Below, one piece after another: positions 1-7,259 of a stretch of DNA of 47,334 nt (position 1 is its first letter; every line of letters begins with the position of its first letter). The stretch covers positions 1 to 47,334 of the forward strand of contig JBBTVY010000002.1 of assembly GCA_038063055.1 (NCBI GenBank), in the 5' to 3' direction. The notes below the pieces were generated by a model. It searched no databases. It saw only the letters and a list, made by a program, of their open reading frames with translations, and was not told the DNA's origin. A program made the position numbers and the translations under genes. This DNA is from JACQKT01 sp038063055. Its GTDB lineage: Bacteria; Patescibacteriota; Minisyncoccia; UBA6257; 2-01-FULL-56-20.

Positions 1-114
1 GTTTCCATAACGGTTTCCAAATACGTTCCGATAATCGAACAATGCCCATACAGCACGTTCGGAGACCTGCCCCCTGATTTTCAGGAATTTTTTGGCTGCG
101 GCGGCACTTTTTAA
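1..114 (+). pseudogene. upstream part of HtrA-type protease, cut by in-frame TAA
   Basis: Read in the same frame as the protease that follows, bases 1-111 encode a segment containing SKYVPIIEQ and DLPPDFQEFFG, the kind of sequence that precedes the trypsin fold in HtrA/DegP proteins of related bacteria. The frame stops at TAA 112-114 and then continues in register into the protease core. One base change in a sense codon, for example AAA to TAA, would explain the break. The window begins inside this segment, so the membrane anchor or signal peptide is not visible. Confidence 0.6.
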
Positions 115-141
115 ACTCAGTTCGACACTGGCAAGAAACAA

Positions 142-1008
142 TTGCAGGAAATCGGCGGCGGCAGCGGATTTATCATTTCTTCCAACGGACTCATTCTTAC
201 AAACAAACACGTTGTTTTCGACAAGAACGCCTCCTATACCGTTTTGACGAACGACGGCAAAAAATACGACGCCAAAATTCTGGACCGCGACCCTGTTCAG
301 GATTTGGCCATAGTTAAAATAGAAGCGGAAGGACTGCCGACGGTGGAATTGGCCAATTCGGACGAGATTGAACTCGGCCAAACGGCTATCGCCATAGGCA
401 ACGCCTTAGGCGAATACAGAAACACCGTTTCCGTCGGGGTTGTTTCCGGGCTTTACAGGACCGTTACCGCCGGAGGAGCCGATTTCGGCCAGGAAACAAT
501 TCAGGGGGTCATACAAACGGACGCCGCCATCAACCCGGGAAATTCGGGTGGGCCGCTTTTAAATCTCCGGGGGCAGGTAATAGGCATAAACACGGCCATG
601 GCTTCAGGCGCGCAGAGTATTGGATTCGCTATTCCGATAAACAGAGCCAAGCGCGACATCGAGTCGGTCAAAACAAGCGGCGAAATTCAGGTTCCGTTCC
701 TCGGAGTTCGTTATATAATGATTACTTCCGACCTGGCCAAAAAAGAAAAATTACAGATTGATTATGGCGCGCTTCTCCGCGGCAGTTCCGACGGCCCCGC
801 CATCCAGCCGAAATCGCCGGCAGACAAATCCGGACTAAAAGCGAAAGACATAATTTTAGAAGTAAACGGCAAACGCATCGATTCCAATAATCCTCTTGGC
901 GACGCGATTTCGCAGCTTAGCGTCGGAGAAACTGTTACGTTGAAAATAAGCCGCGGCGGCGAAGAAATAACCGTCACGGCGACGCTTGAAAAACGTCCAA
1001 ATCTTTGA
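142..1008 (+). CDS. HtrA/DegP-family serine protease, trypsin and PDZ domains (N-terminus missing)
   Basis: This is an envelope quality-control serine endopeptidase. The catalytic triad is visible: His23 in TNKHVV, Asp54 in DPVQDLAIVK and Ser135 in NPGNSGGPLL, numbered from the TTG at 142. A single PDZ domain follows at about residues 190-288, with SPADKSGLKAKDIILEVNG. HtrA proteins usually have an N-terminal anchor and about 380-420 residues, so this frame is short. The missing part lies upstream in the same frame behind an in-frame TAA at 112-114, so the TTG start is only where the open frame begins. The gene is either a recent pseudogene, carries a sequencing error, or makes an unanchored core protease. 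clpB follows after 93 bases in the same direction. Confidence 0.8.
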   Translation: MQEIGGGSGFIISSNGLILTNKHVVFDKNASYTVLTNDGKKYDAKILDRDPVQDLAIVKIEAEGLPTVELANSDEIELGQTAIAIGNALGEYRNTVSVGVVSGLYRTVTAGGADFGQETIQGVIQTDAAINPGNSGGPLLNLRGQVIGINTAMASGAQSIGFAIPINRAKRDIESVKTSGEIQVPFLGVRYIMITSDLAKKEKLQIDYGALLRGSSDGPAIQPKSPADKSGLKAKDIILEVNGKRIDSNNPLGDAISQLSVGETVTLKISRGGEEITVTATLEKRPNL

Positions 1009-1020
1009 TAAGATTTTCAC

Positions 1021-1101
1021 ACGAAAGTGCTAGAATATGCGAAATTACGAAAGTTTATTTCGTACATTCGTGCTATTTCGTATTTTCGTAAAAAATTTCA
1101 T
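1021..1101 (+). repeat. ACGAA/TTCGT paired inverted-repeat element before clpB
   Basis: The gap between the protease and clpB is filled with copies of ACGAA and GCGAAA on the left and TTCGTA, ATTCGTG, TTTCGTA and TTCGTAAAA on the right, forming imperfect inverted arms. The right arm ends close to the clpB ATG at 1102. Related elements lie before pilB (20672-20778) and before pilC (23667-23779). An open frame with a GTG at 1027 runs through the element and would add 25 residues to ClpB, but those residues are only translated repeat. Confidence 0.65.
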
Positions 1102-3750
1102 ATGCCAAATTTTCACCGCTTTACAATCAAAGCCCAGGAATCTTTGCAGAACGCGCAGGAAGTCGCCGCGCAAAAAAGCCACGGCGAACTGAAAGCGATA
1201 CATCTTTTATCAAGCCTCATCGAAGACCAGCAATCGTTGGTCCAGCCGATGCTGCTCCGTTCCGGAGTCAATCTGGAAAAACTTCACCGCGAAATAGAAG
1301 CGGAAATGAGCAGGTTGCCGAAATTGGTCAGCGGATCCAACGTCGGACAACTTTATCTTTCCCAGGAACTTATGCGCGTCCTCGACCAGGCCGCCAAAAT
1401 AGCTTCCCAGCAAAAAGACGAATTTATTTCCTGCGAACATCTTTTGCTTGCCATGCTCGACGTCGATTCGCTCGCCCAGCAGGTTCTGAACAGCTTCGGA
1501 ATCAAGCGGGAACCAATGATCAGGATTCTTGCCCATCTTCGCGGTTCGGTCCGCGTTACGGACGAGACGCCCGAAAGCAAGTTTCAGGTTCTCGAAAAAT
1601 ACGCCATTAATCTGACCGAAAAAGCCAAGTCCGGCCAGCTGGACCCGGTCATCGGGCGCGAGCCGGAGCTCAGGCGGGTTATACAAGTTTTGAGTCGGCG
1701 CACGAAGAACAACCCGGTTCTCATAGGGGAACCGGGAGTCGGAAAAACGGCCATCGTGGAAGGACTGGCCCAAAAAATCGTCGGCGGGGAAGTGCCCGAG
1801 CCGCTGAAAGACAAACAAATAATAATGCTTGACCTCGGAGCGCTTATCGCCGGCACCAAGTTCCGGGGAGAATTCGAAGACCGGCTCAAAGCTTTTGTCA
1901 AAGAAATAAAAAACGCCAGCGGCCAGCTGATACTTTTTATAGACGAGATTCACACCATAGTCGGCGCGGGGGCCGCGGAGGGCGCCATTGACGCCTCCAA
2001 TCTTTTGAAACCGGCGCTGGCCCGCGGGGAGCTTCACTGCATAGGCGCCACCACCATTCGGGAATACCAGCGATACATCGAAAAAGACCCTGCGCTTGAA
2101 AGAAGATTCCAGCCGATAATAGTGGAAGAACCCAGCATCGAAGACAGCATTTCGATTCTGCGCGGCCTGAAGGAGAAATATGAAATACACCATGGACTCC
2201 GCATAAGCGACGAAGCTATAATTGCCGCCGTCCAGCTTTCCGCGCGCTATATCACCGACAGGTTTCTGCCGGACAAAGCCGTTGATTTGATAGACGAAGC
2301 CACTTCGTCAAGACGGCTCGAGAGCGAAAGCTTGCCCGCGGAAATAGACCGCATCCGACGGGAAATAACAAAACTCGAAGTGGAACGACAGGCGCTTTCC
2401 AAAGAAAGCCAAAGCAAAAACTCGGAACGCCTGAAGGAAATAAACGGCGATTTAAAAAAGTTTAAAGATGAAAACGATGAACTTTCTTCAAAATGGCACG
2501 CCGAAAAAATAAAGTTCGAAACACTTCACCAGCTCCGCCAGAAAATCGAGAATCTTAAACGCGAAGCCGAAGTCGCGGAAAGAGAAGGTAATTTGGAACG
2601 ACTGGCGCAAATAACGTACGGCGAGATGCCTCAGTCCCAGAAAGATTTCGAAATTTTCGAGAGAAAGAATTTCGGAGGCCAGAAAAAACACGGCAAGAAA
2701 GTTCCGGACGACAGGCAATTTTTGAAAGAAGCCGTGGACAAAGAAGACGTGGCGGCTGTGGTTTCTTTATGGACCGGGATTCCGCTTTATCGGATGCTTG
2801 AAACGGAAGGCGAAAAACTCATTAAAATAGAAGACGAACTTCATAACCGCGTAATCGGCCAGAACGACGCCATCAAAGCGGTCGCCAGCGCCCTTCGCCG
2901 CGCGCGCGCCGGTCTTTCGGACGCGAACCGGCCAATCGGCTCTTTCATGTTTTTGGGACCGACGGGAGTCGGTAAAACCGAGCTTGCCCGGGCATTGGCC
3001 GAATTTATGTTCAACGACGAAAAATCATTGGTCAGGATAGACATGTCCGAGTACATGGAACGACATTCGGTCAGCCGCCTCATCGGTTCGCCGCCGGGTT
3101 ACGTTGGCCACGAGGAGGGCGGGCAGCTGACGGAAGTCGTCCGCCACAGGCCGTACAGCCTGATTCTTTTCGACGAAATAGAAAAAGCCCATCCGGAAGT
3201 TTTCAATCTTCTTCTTCAGATTTTGGACAACGGGCGCCTGACGGACAGCAAGGGGAAGTTCATTAATTTCAAAAACTCCATAATAATCATGACTTCCAAC
3301 GTCGGAAGCCAATATCTGCGGTCGATTTCAGGCATCGGCTTCAGCGTTTCAGCCGAAGATAAAAAAGGCGAAGAAGAAGAAAATTACCGCGATAAAATAA
3401 AAAACGCCCTCCGCGATAGCTTCCGCCCCGAATTTTTGAACAGAATAGACGAGATAATAATTTTCAATCCTCTCCGCCCGGCGGATATCGGCAAAATAGT
3501 CGATTTGCAGCTGGCGCAGATAGAAGAACGCCTGGAGGAAAGGAAAATAAAAGTGACCATCGACCAGGCGGCCAAGAAATATCTGGCGACCCAGGGTTTC
3601 GACCCGGAATTCGGCGCCCGCCCGCTCAAGCGTCTTATTCAAAAATTGATTTTGGACACCTTGGCCGACAAAATAATCCGAGGCGAGCTTAAAGACGGTG
3701 GCAGGGTAAAAGTAAACTTTAAATCGAATTCATTGGTATTCACCGCATGA
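1102..3750 (+). CDS. clpB: ATP-dependent disaggregase ClpB
   Basis: ClpB is a hexameric AAA+ chaperone that pulls polypeptides out of aggregates together with DnaK. From the ATG at 1102 the protein has 882 residues (E. coli 857). It shows the N domain with two Clp_N repeats (start PNFHRFTIKAQE), AAA1 with Walker A GEPGVGKT at about residue 209, the ClpB-specific middle coiled coil at about 400-530, AAA2 with Walker A GPTGVGKTEL at about 619 and Walker B LILFDEIEKAH, and the D2-small domain (GARPLKRLIQKLILDTLA). The ATG at 1102 is preferred over the GTG at 1027 because it begins the conserved N domain and the extra residues are repeat-derived. No CIRCE-like operator is seen. A terminator follows directly. 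Confidence 0.96.
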   Translation: MPNFHRFTIKAQESLQNAQEVAAQKSHGELKAIHLLSSLIEDQQSLVQPMLLRSGVNLEKLHREIEAEMSRLPKLVSGSNVGQLYLSQELMRVLDQAAKIASQQKDEFISCEHLLLAMLDVDSLAQQVLNSFGIKREPMIRILAHLRGSVRVTDETPESKFQVLEKYAINLTEKAKSGQLDPVIGREPELRRVIQVLSRRTKNNPVLIGEPGVGKTAIVEGLAQKIVGGEVPEPLKDKQIIMLDLGALIAGTKFRGEFEDRLKAFVKEIKNASGQLILFIDEIHTIVGAGAAEGAIDASNLLKPALARGELHCIGATTIREYQRYIEKDPALERRFQPIIVEEPSIEDSISILRGLKEKYEIHHGLRISDEAIIAAVQLSARYITDRFLPDKAVDLIDEATSSRRLESESLPAEIDRIRREITKLEVERQALSKESQSKNSERLKEINGDLKKFKDENDELSSKWHAEKIKFETLHQLRQKIENLKREAEVAEREGNLERLAQITYGEMPQSQKDFEIFERKNFGGQKKHGKKVPDDRQFLKEAVDKEDVAAVVSLWTGIPLYRMLETEGEKLIKIEDELHNRVIGQNDAIKAVASALRRARAGLSDANRPIGSFMFLGPTGVGKTELARALAEFMFNDEKSLVRIDMSEYMERHSVSRLIGSPPGYVGHEEGGQLTEVVRHRPYSLILFDEIEKAHPEVFNLLLQILDNGRLTDSKGKFINFKNSIIIMTSNVGSQYLRSISGIGFSVSAEDKKGEEEENYRDKIKNALRDSFRPEFLNRIDEIIIFNPLRPADIGKIVDLQLAQIEERLEERKIKVTIDQAAKKYLATQGFDPEFGARPLKRLIQKLILDTLADKIIRGELKDGGRVKVNFKSNSLVFTA

Positions 3751-3754
3751 GATA

Positions 3755-3779
3755 AAAACGGCCGGCGAAGGCCGTTTTA
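3755..3779 (+). terminator. hairpin terminator after clpB
   Basis: A perfect 9-base stem (AAAACGGCC with GGCCGTTTT) closes a 6-base loop five bases after the clpB stop codon. The 3' arm ends in a T run, as expected for an intrinsic terminator. The A run on the 5' side could make it work in both directions. Confidence 0.8.
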
Positions 3780-3824
3780 GCAAGCGCTGGTTCTCCTAGT
3801 GCGTTAAACTTATAGCAAATTCCT

Positions 3825-4538
3825 ATGCCGTTCGATTTCATACGCCGCAAGGCGAAAACAGTATTTTCATTGCGGGGTTTATTGATTAAATCCTGTATTT
3901 TCGGCCTATGTTGGTTTTTCCTTCCGTTTTGGATATTTTTGCTTGTCGGGGTTTATTTTTATTTCACGCCGTTTTTCCAGTCGTTCAATCTTTTTATTCC
4001 GTTTTTAATGACCTTGGCCGCCGCGGCCTACGTTCCTTACGGTTTCTGGCCAGCGGTTTTTCTCGGGATTCTTTTTTTTCTGATTCTCGGAATTAAGAAT
4101 CTGATTTTCGTAAACCGCTTTGAAAACCACCAAATCATGGTTTTCCTGCTTTTATTTCTGATTTTTTTCGGATTTTTTTCGCATTTTGAAAACTGGGAAA
4201 AATGGATTATTTCCACGATTTCCCTCGGAATTGGGCTTTCCTTCTTCCTTCTGTTCAAAGAACTGGCAGATTACACGCGCGGAAACATCGGGTCCAAAAA
4301 AAATCTGGCCGCTTGTCTGGGTTCGTTTCTGTTGTGGCAGGCCTCTTCGGTTATTATTTTCTTGCCGATTAATTATTTTTATCAAACAGCGCTTTTGTTC
4401 CTTCTGTCCGTTATAACGACCGATGTTTTGCTGGAATATTTGAATAAAAACCTAGACCGGAAGAAAATATTGGTCGATTTTTCGATTTTTTTCGCAGTCA
4501 CGGCCGCGATTCTTGCTTCAGCCAATTGGGGACTCTGA
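3825..4538 (+). CDS. polytopic membrane protein of unknown function
   Basis: I do not recognise this 237-residue protein. It is very rich in Phe, Leu and Ile and has about six or seven hydrophobic stretches, beginning after a short basic N-terminus (PFDFIRRKAK), so it should be an integral membrane protein with the N-terminus inside. There is no signal-peptide cleavage site, no conserved catalytic motif and no Cys pair. The ATG at 3825 is the first in frame and lies 46 bases after the clpB terminator, so the gene probably has its own transcript. Overlapping frames on both strands are artefacts of its T-rich composition. Confidence 0.75.
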   Translation: MPFDFIRRKAKTVFSLRGLLIKSCIFGLCWFFLPFWIFLLVGVYFYFTPFFQSFNLFIPFLMTLAAAAYVPYGFWPAVFLGILFFLILGIKNLIFVNRFENHQIMVFLLLFLIFFGFFSHFENWEKWIISTISLGIGLSFFLLFKELADYTRGNIGSKKNLAACLGSFLLWQASSVIIFLPINYFYQTALLFLLSVITTDVLLEYLNKNLDRKKILVDFSIFFAVTAAILASANWGL

Positions 4539-4614
4539 AAATTTGCGGCAATCCGATGACGCGGTATAATTCAGAAAAATTATTAATGTTCCCGAGCAGA
4601 AAATCAACAAGGTT

Positions 4615-4791
4615 ATGAATCCCGTTAGAGACAGCCATTATATGACCTTCAAAAAAGATGTTTAATATTTCAGATAAAAAGTCGTTATCTGCTAAAATAG
4701 CCGATTTACGTCCCGTTAGAAGTCCGATATCTTCGATATCGGCAGACGCCTTTGGTGTCTTACTTCTAACGGGACTGTCTCTAACGGGATG
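4615..4791 (+). repeat. nested ATCCCGTTAGA paired inverted repeats ending at the galU start codon
   Basis: The outer arms are a perfect 16-base inverted repeat (4619-4634 and 4775-4790, ATCCCGTTAGAGACAG and its complement). Inside lies a second perfect 13-base pair (4711-4723 and 4762-4774, TCCCGTTAGAAGT and its complement), and inside that a hairpin CCGATATC-TTC-GATATCGG (4724-4742) and a weaker AGACGCC/GGTGTCT hairpin. The two right arms are adjacent. The last bases of the outer right arm, AACGGGAT, include the first two bases of the galU ATG. The same arm sequence recurs at 25574-25687 and 41049-41120, also ending in a start codon. Confidence 0.85.
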
Positions 4792-5598
4792 AAAAAAGTC
4801 ACAAAGCTGGTGTTGCCGGTTGCCGGATTTGGCAAGCGGCTGATGCCATTGACCAAAAAAACTCCAAAAAATCTTCTTAAGGTCAACGGTAAGCCATTGG
4901 TTGAATATGCGATTGAGGAAGCCGTACAATCGGGCATAAAAGACGTTATTTTGATAGTAAATCCGAAAATTAAATCGGCTTTTGATGCTTACGTAAAAAG
5001 AGCCAAAAAAAAGTTTCAGTCGCTGGATTTCCACATCCGCGTCCAGGAGACGCCTGCTGGAAACGGGCACGCCCTTATTTCGGCGGCCGACCTTATAAAG
5101 GGGGAGCCTTTTGCCGTCCGTTTTTGCGACGATGTCCTTGTTTCCAATTCACTGATATTGGGATCGCTTCTCAAGGTATTTGAAAAATATAAATCGTCAG
5201 CGATGCTTCTGGAACGTATTCCAAAAAGCCAGGTTCATAGTTTCGGCGTTGTCGCCGTAAAAAAACGCGGAGCGGTCAAAGGCGTAAAAGGGAAAATTTA
5301 TCAGGTTACCGGAGTTGTGGAAAAACCGTCCGTAAAACTTGCACCTTCCAATCTTATAGTCGTAGGCGGATATGTTCTCACTCCGACCGTCCTGAGGAAT
5401 CTGATTAAAGTCGCCGAATCCCTGCCGAACGCGGCGGCAGACGCTATTCCGATAAACGTCGGATTGCAAATAGAGCTGATTACCGGCAAAAAAATATACG
5501 GCTGGGAATTCGTCGGTAAACGCTTTGATTGCGGGACGCTCGAAAAATTCCAGAAAGCGCAAGTTTTAATTAAGAAATTCATGAAGTATTACTTATAG
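4789..5598 (+). CDS. galU: UTP-glucose-1-phosphate uridylyltransferase
   Basis: The enzyme makes UDP-glucose from UTP and glucose 1-phosphate for cell-surface glycan synthesis. The 269-residue protein has the nucleotidyltransferase signature VAGFGKRLMPLTKKTPKNLL at the N-terminus, then GKPLVEYAIEEAVQSGI, a GNGHA segment at about residue 87 with the acidic FCDDVLV strand, the VVEKP motif and the C-terminal GKRFDCGTLEKFQKA typical of GalU. Length is slightly below the usual 280-300. The gene starts in the right arm of an inverted repeat, so its start codon could be hidden in a stem in the mRNA. Another sugar-1-phosphate nucleotidyltransferase of the same fold remains possible but is less likely. 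Confidence 0.88.
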   Translation: MKKVTKLVLPVAGFGKRLMPLTKKTPKNLLKVNGKPLVEYAIEEAVQSGIKDVILIVNPKIKSAFDAYVKRAKKKFQSLDFHIRVQETPAGNGHALISAADLIKGEPFAVRFCDDVLVSNSLILGSLLKVFEKYKSSAMLLERIPKSQVHSFGVVAVKKRGAVKGVKGKIYQVTGVVEKPSVKLAPSNLIVVGGYVLTPTVLRNLIKVAESLPNAAADAIPINVGLQIELITGKKIYGWEFVGKRFDCGTLEKFQKAQVLIKKFMKYYL

Positions 5599-5655
5599 AT
5601 ATTTTTTGTCTTGCTACGCGAGATCTGACGTAGCCAGACCGATGAAATTCAGTTA

Positions 5656-5710
5656 AAAATTGCCGATTGAACTGCCCGAATTGGCATTTTTTATTTTAAT
5701 CGGCAATTTT
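5656..5710 (+). promoter_or_regulatory. 13-base inverted repeat of the TTGCCGAT motif, possible operator or terminator
   Basis: AAAATTGCCGATT (5656-5668) and its exact complement AATCGGCAATTTT (5698-5710) flank a 29-base T-rich loop. The fold could end the galU transcript. The half-site TTGCCGAT also recurs in the promoter region and many times inside the regulator gene that follows, so a role as its binding site is plausible. Confidence 0.55.
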
Positions 5711-5725
5711 CATCAGTGTGGTTGA

Positions 5726-5749
5726 CCCCTCCGACCGCGGTCGGAGGGG
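5726..5749. repeat. perfect 24-base GC-rich palindrome upstream of the regulator promoter
   Basis: CCCCTCCGACCG is followed directly by its exact complement CGGTCGGAGGGG. The palindrome touches the -35 box of the next promoter. Its composition resembles the REP-like palindromes found elsewhere in this window rather than a classical operator. Confidence 0.75.
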
Positions 5750-5750
5750 A

Positions 5751-5778
5751 TTGACATCGGCTCGTTTGCCGTTAAAAT
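5751..5778 (+). promoter_or_regulatory. sigma70-type promoter of the helix-turn-helix regulator
   Basis: TTGACA at 5751-5756 and TAAAAT at 5773-5778 are separated by 16 bases. The start codon at 5787 lies eight bases after the -10 box, so the transcript would be nearly leaderless. The spacer carries ATCGGC and TTGCCG in opposed orientation, half-sites of the motif repeated around this gene, which suggests autoregulation. Confidence 0.7.
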
Positions 5779-5786
5779 GTCCGTTA

Positions 5787-6560
5787 ATGTCAAAAAGCAT
5801 ACAGGAAGACTTCCTTTACAAGAAAGTCTATGAGTTCAGCTACGCCACCGCCAGAATAGCTTCATCGGCAAAGAATAAAGATATCGCCGTCATATTGGAA
5901 ACTAAAGCCGTCCATCTTCTTGATTCGGTTTTGGTTGCCGATTATGAAAAAACCGCCGATTTGGTTAATTCAATAATCAGTATCGCGGGATTTATGGTTG
6001 ATTCCGGGCTTCTTCACCCGGCGAACAGGGAAATCCTTGTGAGGGAATCGGAAAATATCGGTCTGGCAATAAAAGCGTTGCCGAAAAAGGAGGCCTTGCC
6101 GGATTTGAACCTTAATAAAATTTTTTCCAAGTCCGTTTTGCCGATTAAAAGACAAAATCATATTCAATCGGCAAAAGCAAATTCTCAATCGGAAACAAAA
6201 GAGATTCAATCGGAAATTGCCGATAATGGTTCGACAAAGCTCACCACAAGCAAAATTGCCGATGAAATTGCCGATAAAAGCAACGATGAATCCAATTCTT
6301 TTAAATCGGAAGCGCGTCAATCGGCAATAATGGAAAAACTTCAGCAAACAGAAAATTGCCGATTAAACAAATTGCAGGAGATTTTTCCCGGAGTAGGTGA
6401 AAGAACTCTGCGCTATGACCTTGAATCGCTTGTTTCCAGAGGATTCATTGAAAGAATCGGCAGCCGCAGAAATAGCGTTTATCGGCTTAAAACTCGTCCC
6501 GGCTCTGTCATAGAATTGCCAGTGTCGGTTGCTTTGCCGGCTTTCGGGGAACCATCCTGA
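5787..6560 (+). CDS. DeoR-like winged-helix transcriptional regulator with N-terminal helical domain
   Basis: The 257-residue protein has an all-helical N-terminal half (about residues 1-110, starting SKSIQEDFLYKKVYEFSYA), a polar linker rich in Ser, Glu and Lys, and a C-terminal helix-turn-helix at about 180-240 with LQEIFPGVGERTLRYDLESL followed by a wing (GSRRNSVYRL). That pattern is DeoR-like DNA binding. The ATG at 5787 is chosen over the upstream GTG at 5718 because a good promoter lies between them. The coding sequence contains about a dozen copies of TTGCCGAT, ATCGGCAA or close variants, mostly in the linker. The effector and targets are unknown; autoregulation is my inference. Confidence 0.75.
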   Translation: MSKSIQEDFLYKKVYEFSYATARIASSAKNKDIAVILETKAVHLLDSVLVADYEKTADLVNSIISIAGFMVDSGLLHPANREILVRESENIGLAIKALPKKEALPDLNLNKIFSKSVLPIKRQNHIQSAKANSQSETKEIQSEIADNGSTKLTTSKIADEIADKSNDESNSFKSEARQSAIMEKLQQTENCRLNKLQEIFPGVGERTLRYDLESLVSRGFIERIGSRRNSVYRLKTRPGSVIELPVSVALPAFGEPS

Positions 6561-6698
6561 CACCAGTAACCAACTTTCGGATATCTCCGTTGTAATATAT
6601 GTTGAAAGCCAAAAGGGGTAAGTCCGACGTGAAGTCGGACTCCGATCTTGTCCAGCAAGCGTCGGAGTTATCCACAACCTGCCTTTTTGGTTTTACTG

Positions 6699-6894
6699 TA
6701 TAGTATAGAAACAACTTAAAACGGGTTTTAAGAAAAACCCGAGGTTCAGAGTGAGGCTGAGCCAGCTCGCGCAAGCGAGCACGATTGACTAATGACGATG
6801 ACCAATGACATAAGCAGTCATTAGTTATTGTCAGAAGTTATGGTGCGCCGTAGGCGCGACAGCCTCGCTCAAATCAAGCGAGTTTTTTCTTTAT
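6699..6894 (+). ncRNA. candidate small structured RNA
   Basis: A -10-like TATAGT (6699-6704) is followed by CGGGTTTT-AAG-AAAACCCG-type and GCTCGC-GCAA-GCGAGC hairpins, a GCGCC/GGCGC hairpin and finally a terminator (CTCGCT, 7-base loop, AGCGAG, then TTTTTTCTTT) ending at 6894. No open frame of convincing quality lies inside. The -35 region is weak, so the transcription start is uncertain. It matches no RNA family I recognise. Confidence 0.4.
6864..6894 (+). terminator. intrinsic terminator in non-coding region
   Basis: CTCGCT (6864-6869) pairs with AGCGAG (6877-6882) and is followed by TTTTTTCTTTATTT. This is a textbook terminator shape 300 bases after the regulator gene, so it more likely ends a separate transcript than the regulator mRNA. 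Confidence 0.7.
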
Positions 6895-7033
6895 TTAAGA
6901 CACTAAACCATCCGTTTTTAATCCTCCGTCGCTAATCCTCCCGCCTACCTCACAAGATGGCGAGGCTCGCCCGAAAGGGCGGCACATTAGACGACGGTGG
7001 TCGAAATAAAGACGAATGGCTTCCAGAAAAAAA

Positions 7034-7075
7034 TTCACCCCCCAAAGTTTTCTTTGAAAATTTAGGAGGGTAAAG
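7034..7075 (+). repeat. ACCC..CCAAA / GGnGGGTAAA hairpin element, copy 1
   Basis: The element starts TTCACCCCCC, has AAAGTTTTC and GAAAATTT inner arms and ends AGGAGGGTAAAG. Pyrimidine-rich and purine-rich ends pair to form a hairpin. Copy 2 lies at 7194-7239 and copy 3 at 13280-13317. Confidence 0.7.
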
Positions 7076-7193
7076 AAAGAAAGGTCGACGTCCTACGGCA
7101 CACGATAACGAATAACAAATGACAGTGACTAAAATTCATCGTCATAGTTATCGGTAATAGTGCGCCAAATAGGTCGATAAACAAGAAAATAAA

Positions 7194-7239
7194 TTCACCC
7201 TCCAAAATTTTCGCAAGGCGAAAACTTGGGAGGGTAAAG
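7194..7239 (+). repeat. ACCC..CCAAA / GGnGGGTAAA hairpin element, copy 2, leader of surface-protein gene
   Basis: TTCACCCTCCAA pairs with TTGGGAGGGT around an inner stem TTTTCGC-AAG-GCGAAAA, followed by AAAG. The element ends about 20 bases before the ATG at 7260. It is the best paired of the three copies and probably lies in the 5' leader of the surface-protein mRNA. GGGAGGG is too far from the ATG to be an ordinary ribosome-binding site. Confidence 0.75.
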
Positions 7240-7259
7240 TCGAAAAATAAAAATACCAA

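Larger units (their letters stand above)
6561..7259. other. 700-base non-coding region between regulator and surface-protein gene
   Basis: No credible gene was found here. The region holds a hairpin (GTCCGAC/GTCGGAC near 6618-6636), a DnaA-box-like TTATCCACA (6668-6676), a possible promoter and small RNA ending at a terminator (about 6711-6894), a GCGCCGTAGGCGC hairpin near 6845, a CGCCC-GAAA-GGGCG hairpin (6968-6981) and two copies of a hairpin repeat (7034-7075, 7194-7239). Blocks at about 6787-6858 and 7100-7175 share AATGACA, GTCAT-AGTTAT and TGCGCC motifs and may be a diverged duplication. Confidence 0.7.

Noticed and set aside
1210..2193. 327-residue open frame on the minus strand opposite clpB
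   Set aside because: It mirrors clpB codon structure and its protein has no family-like motifs. ClpB on the other strand is beyond doubt.
6668..6676. TTATCCACA, a perfect DnaA-box sequence, considered as a sign of a replication origin
   Set aside because: It is single here, another lies inside pilM near 18876, and there is no cluster, dnaA or dnaN. Chance is enough.
6561..7259. Known structured RNAs (tmRNA, RNase P RNA, SRP RNA)
   Set aside because: None of their conserved core motifs could be seen in this gap or in the one at 35858-36097.
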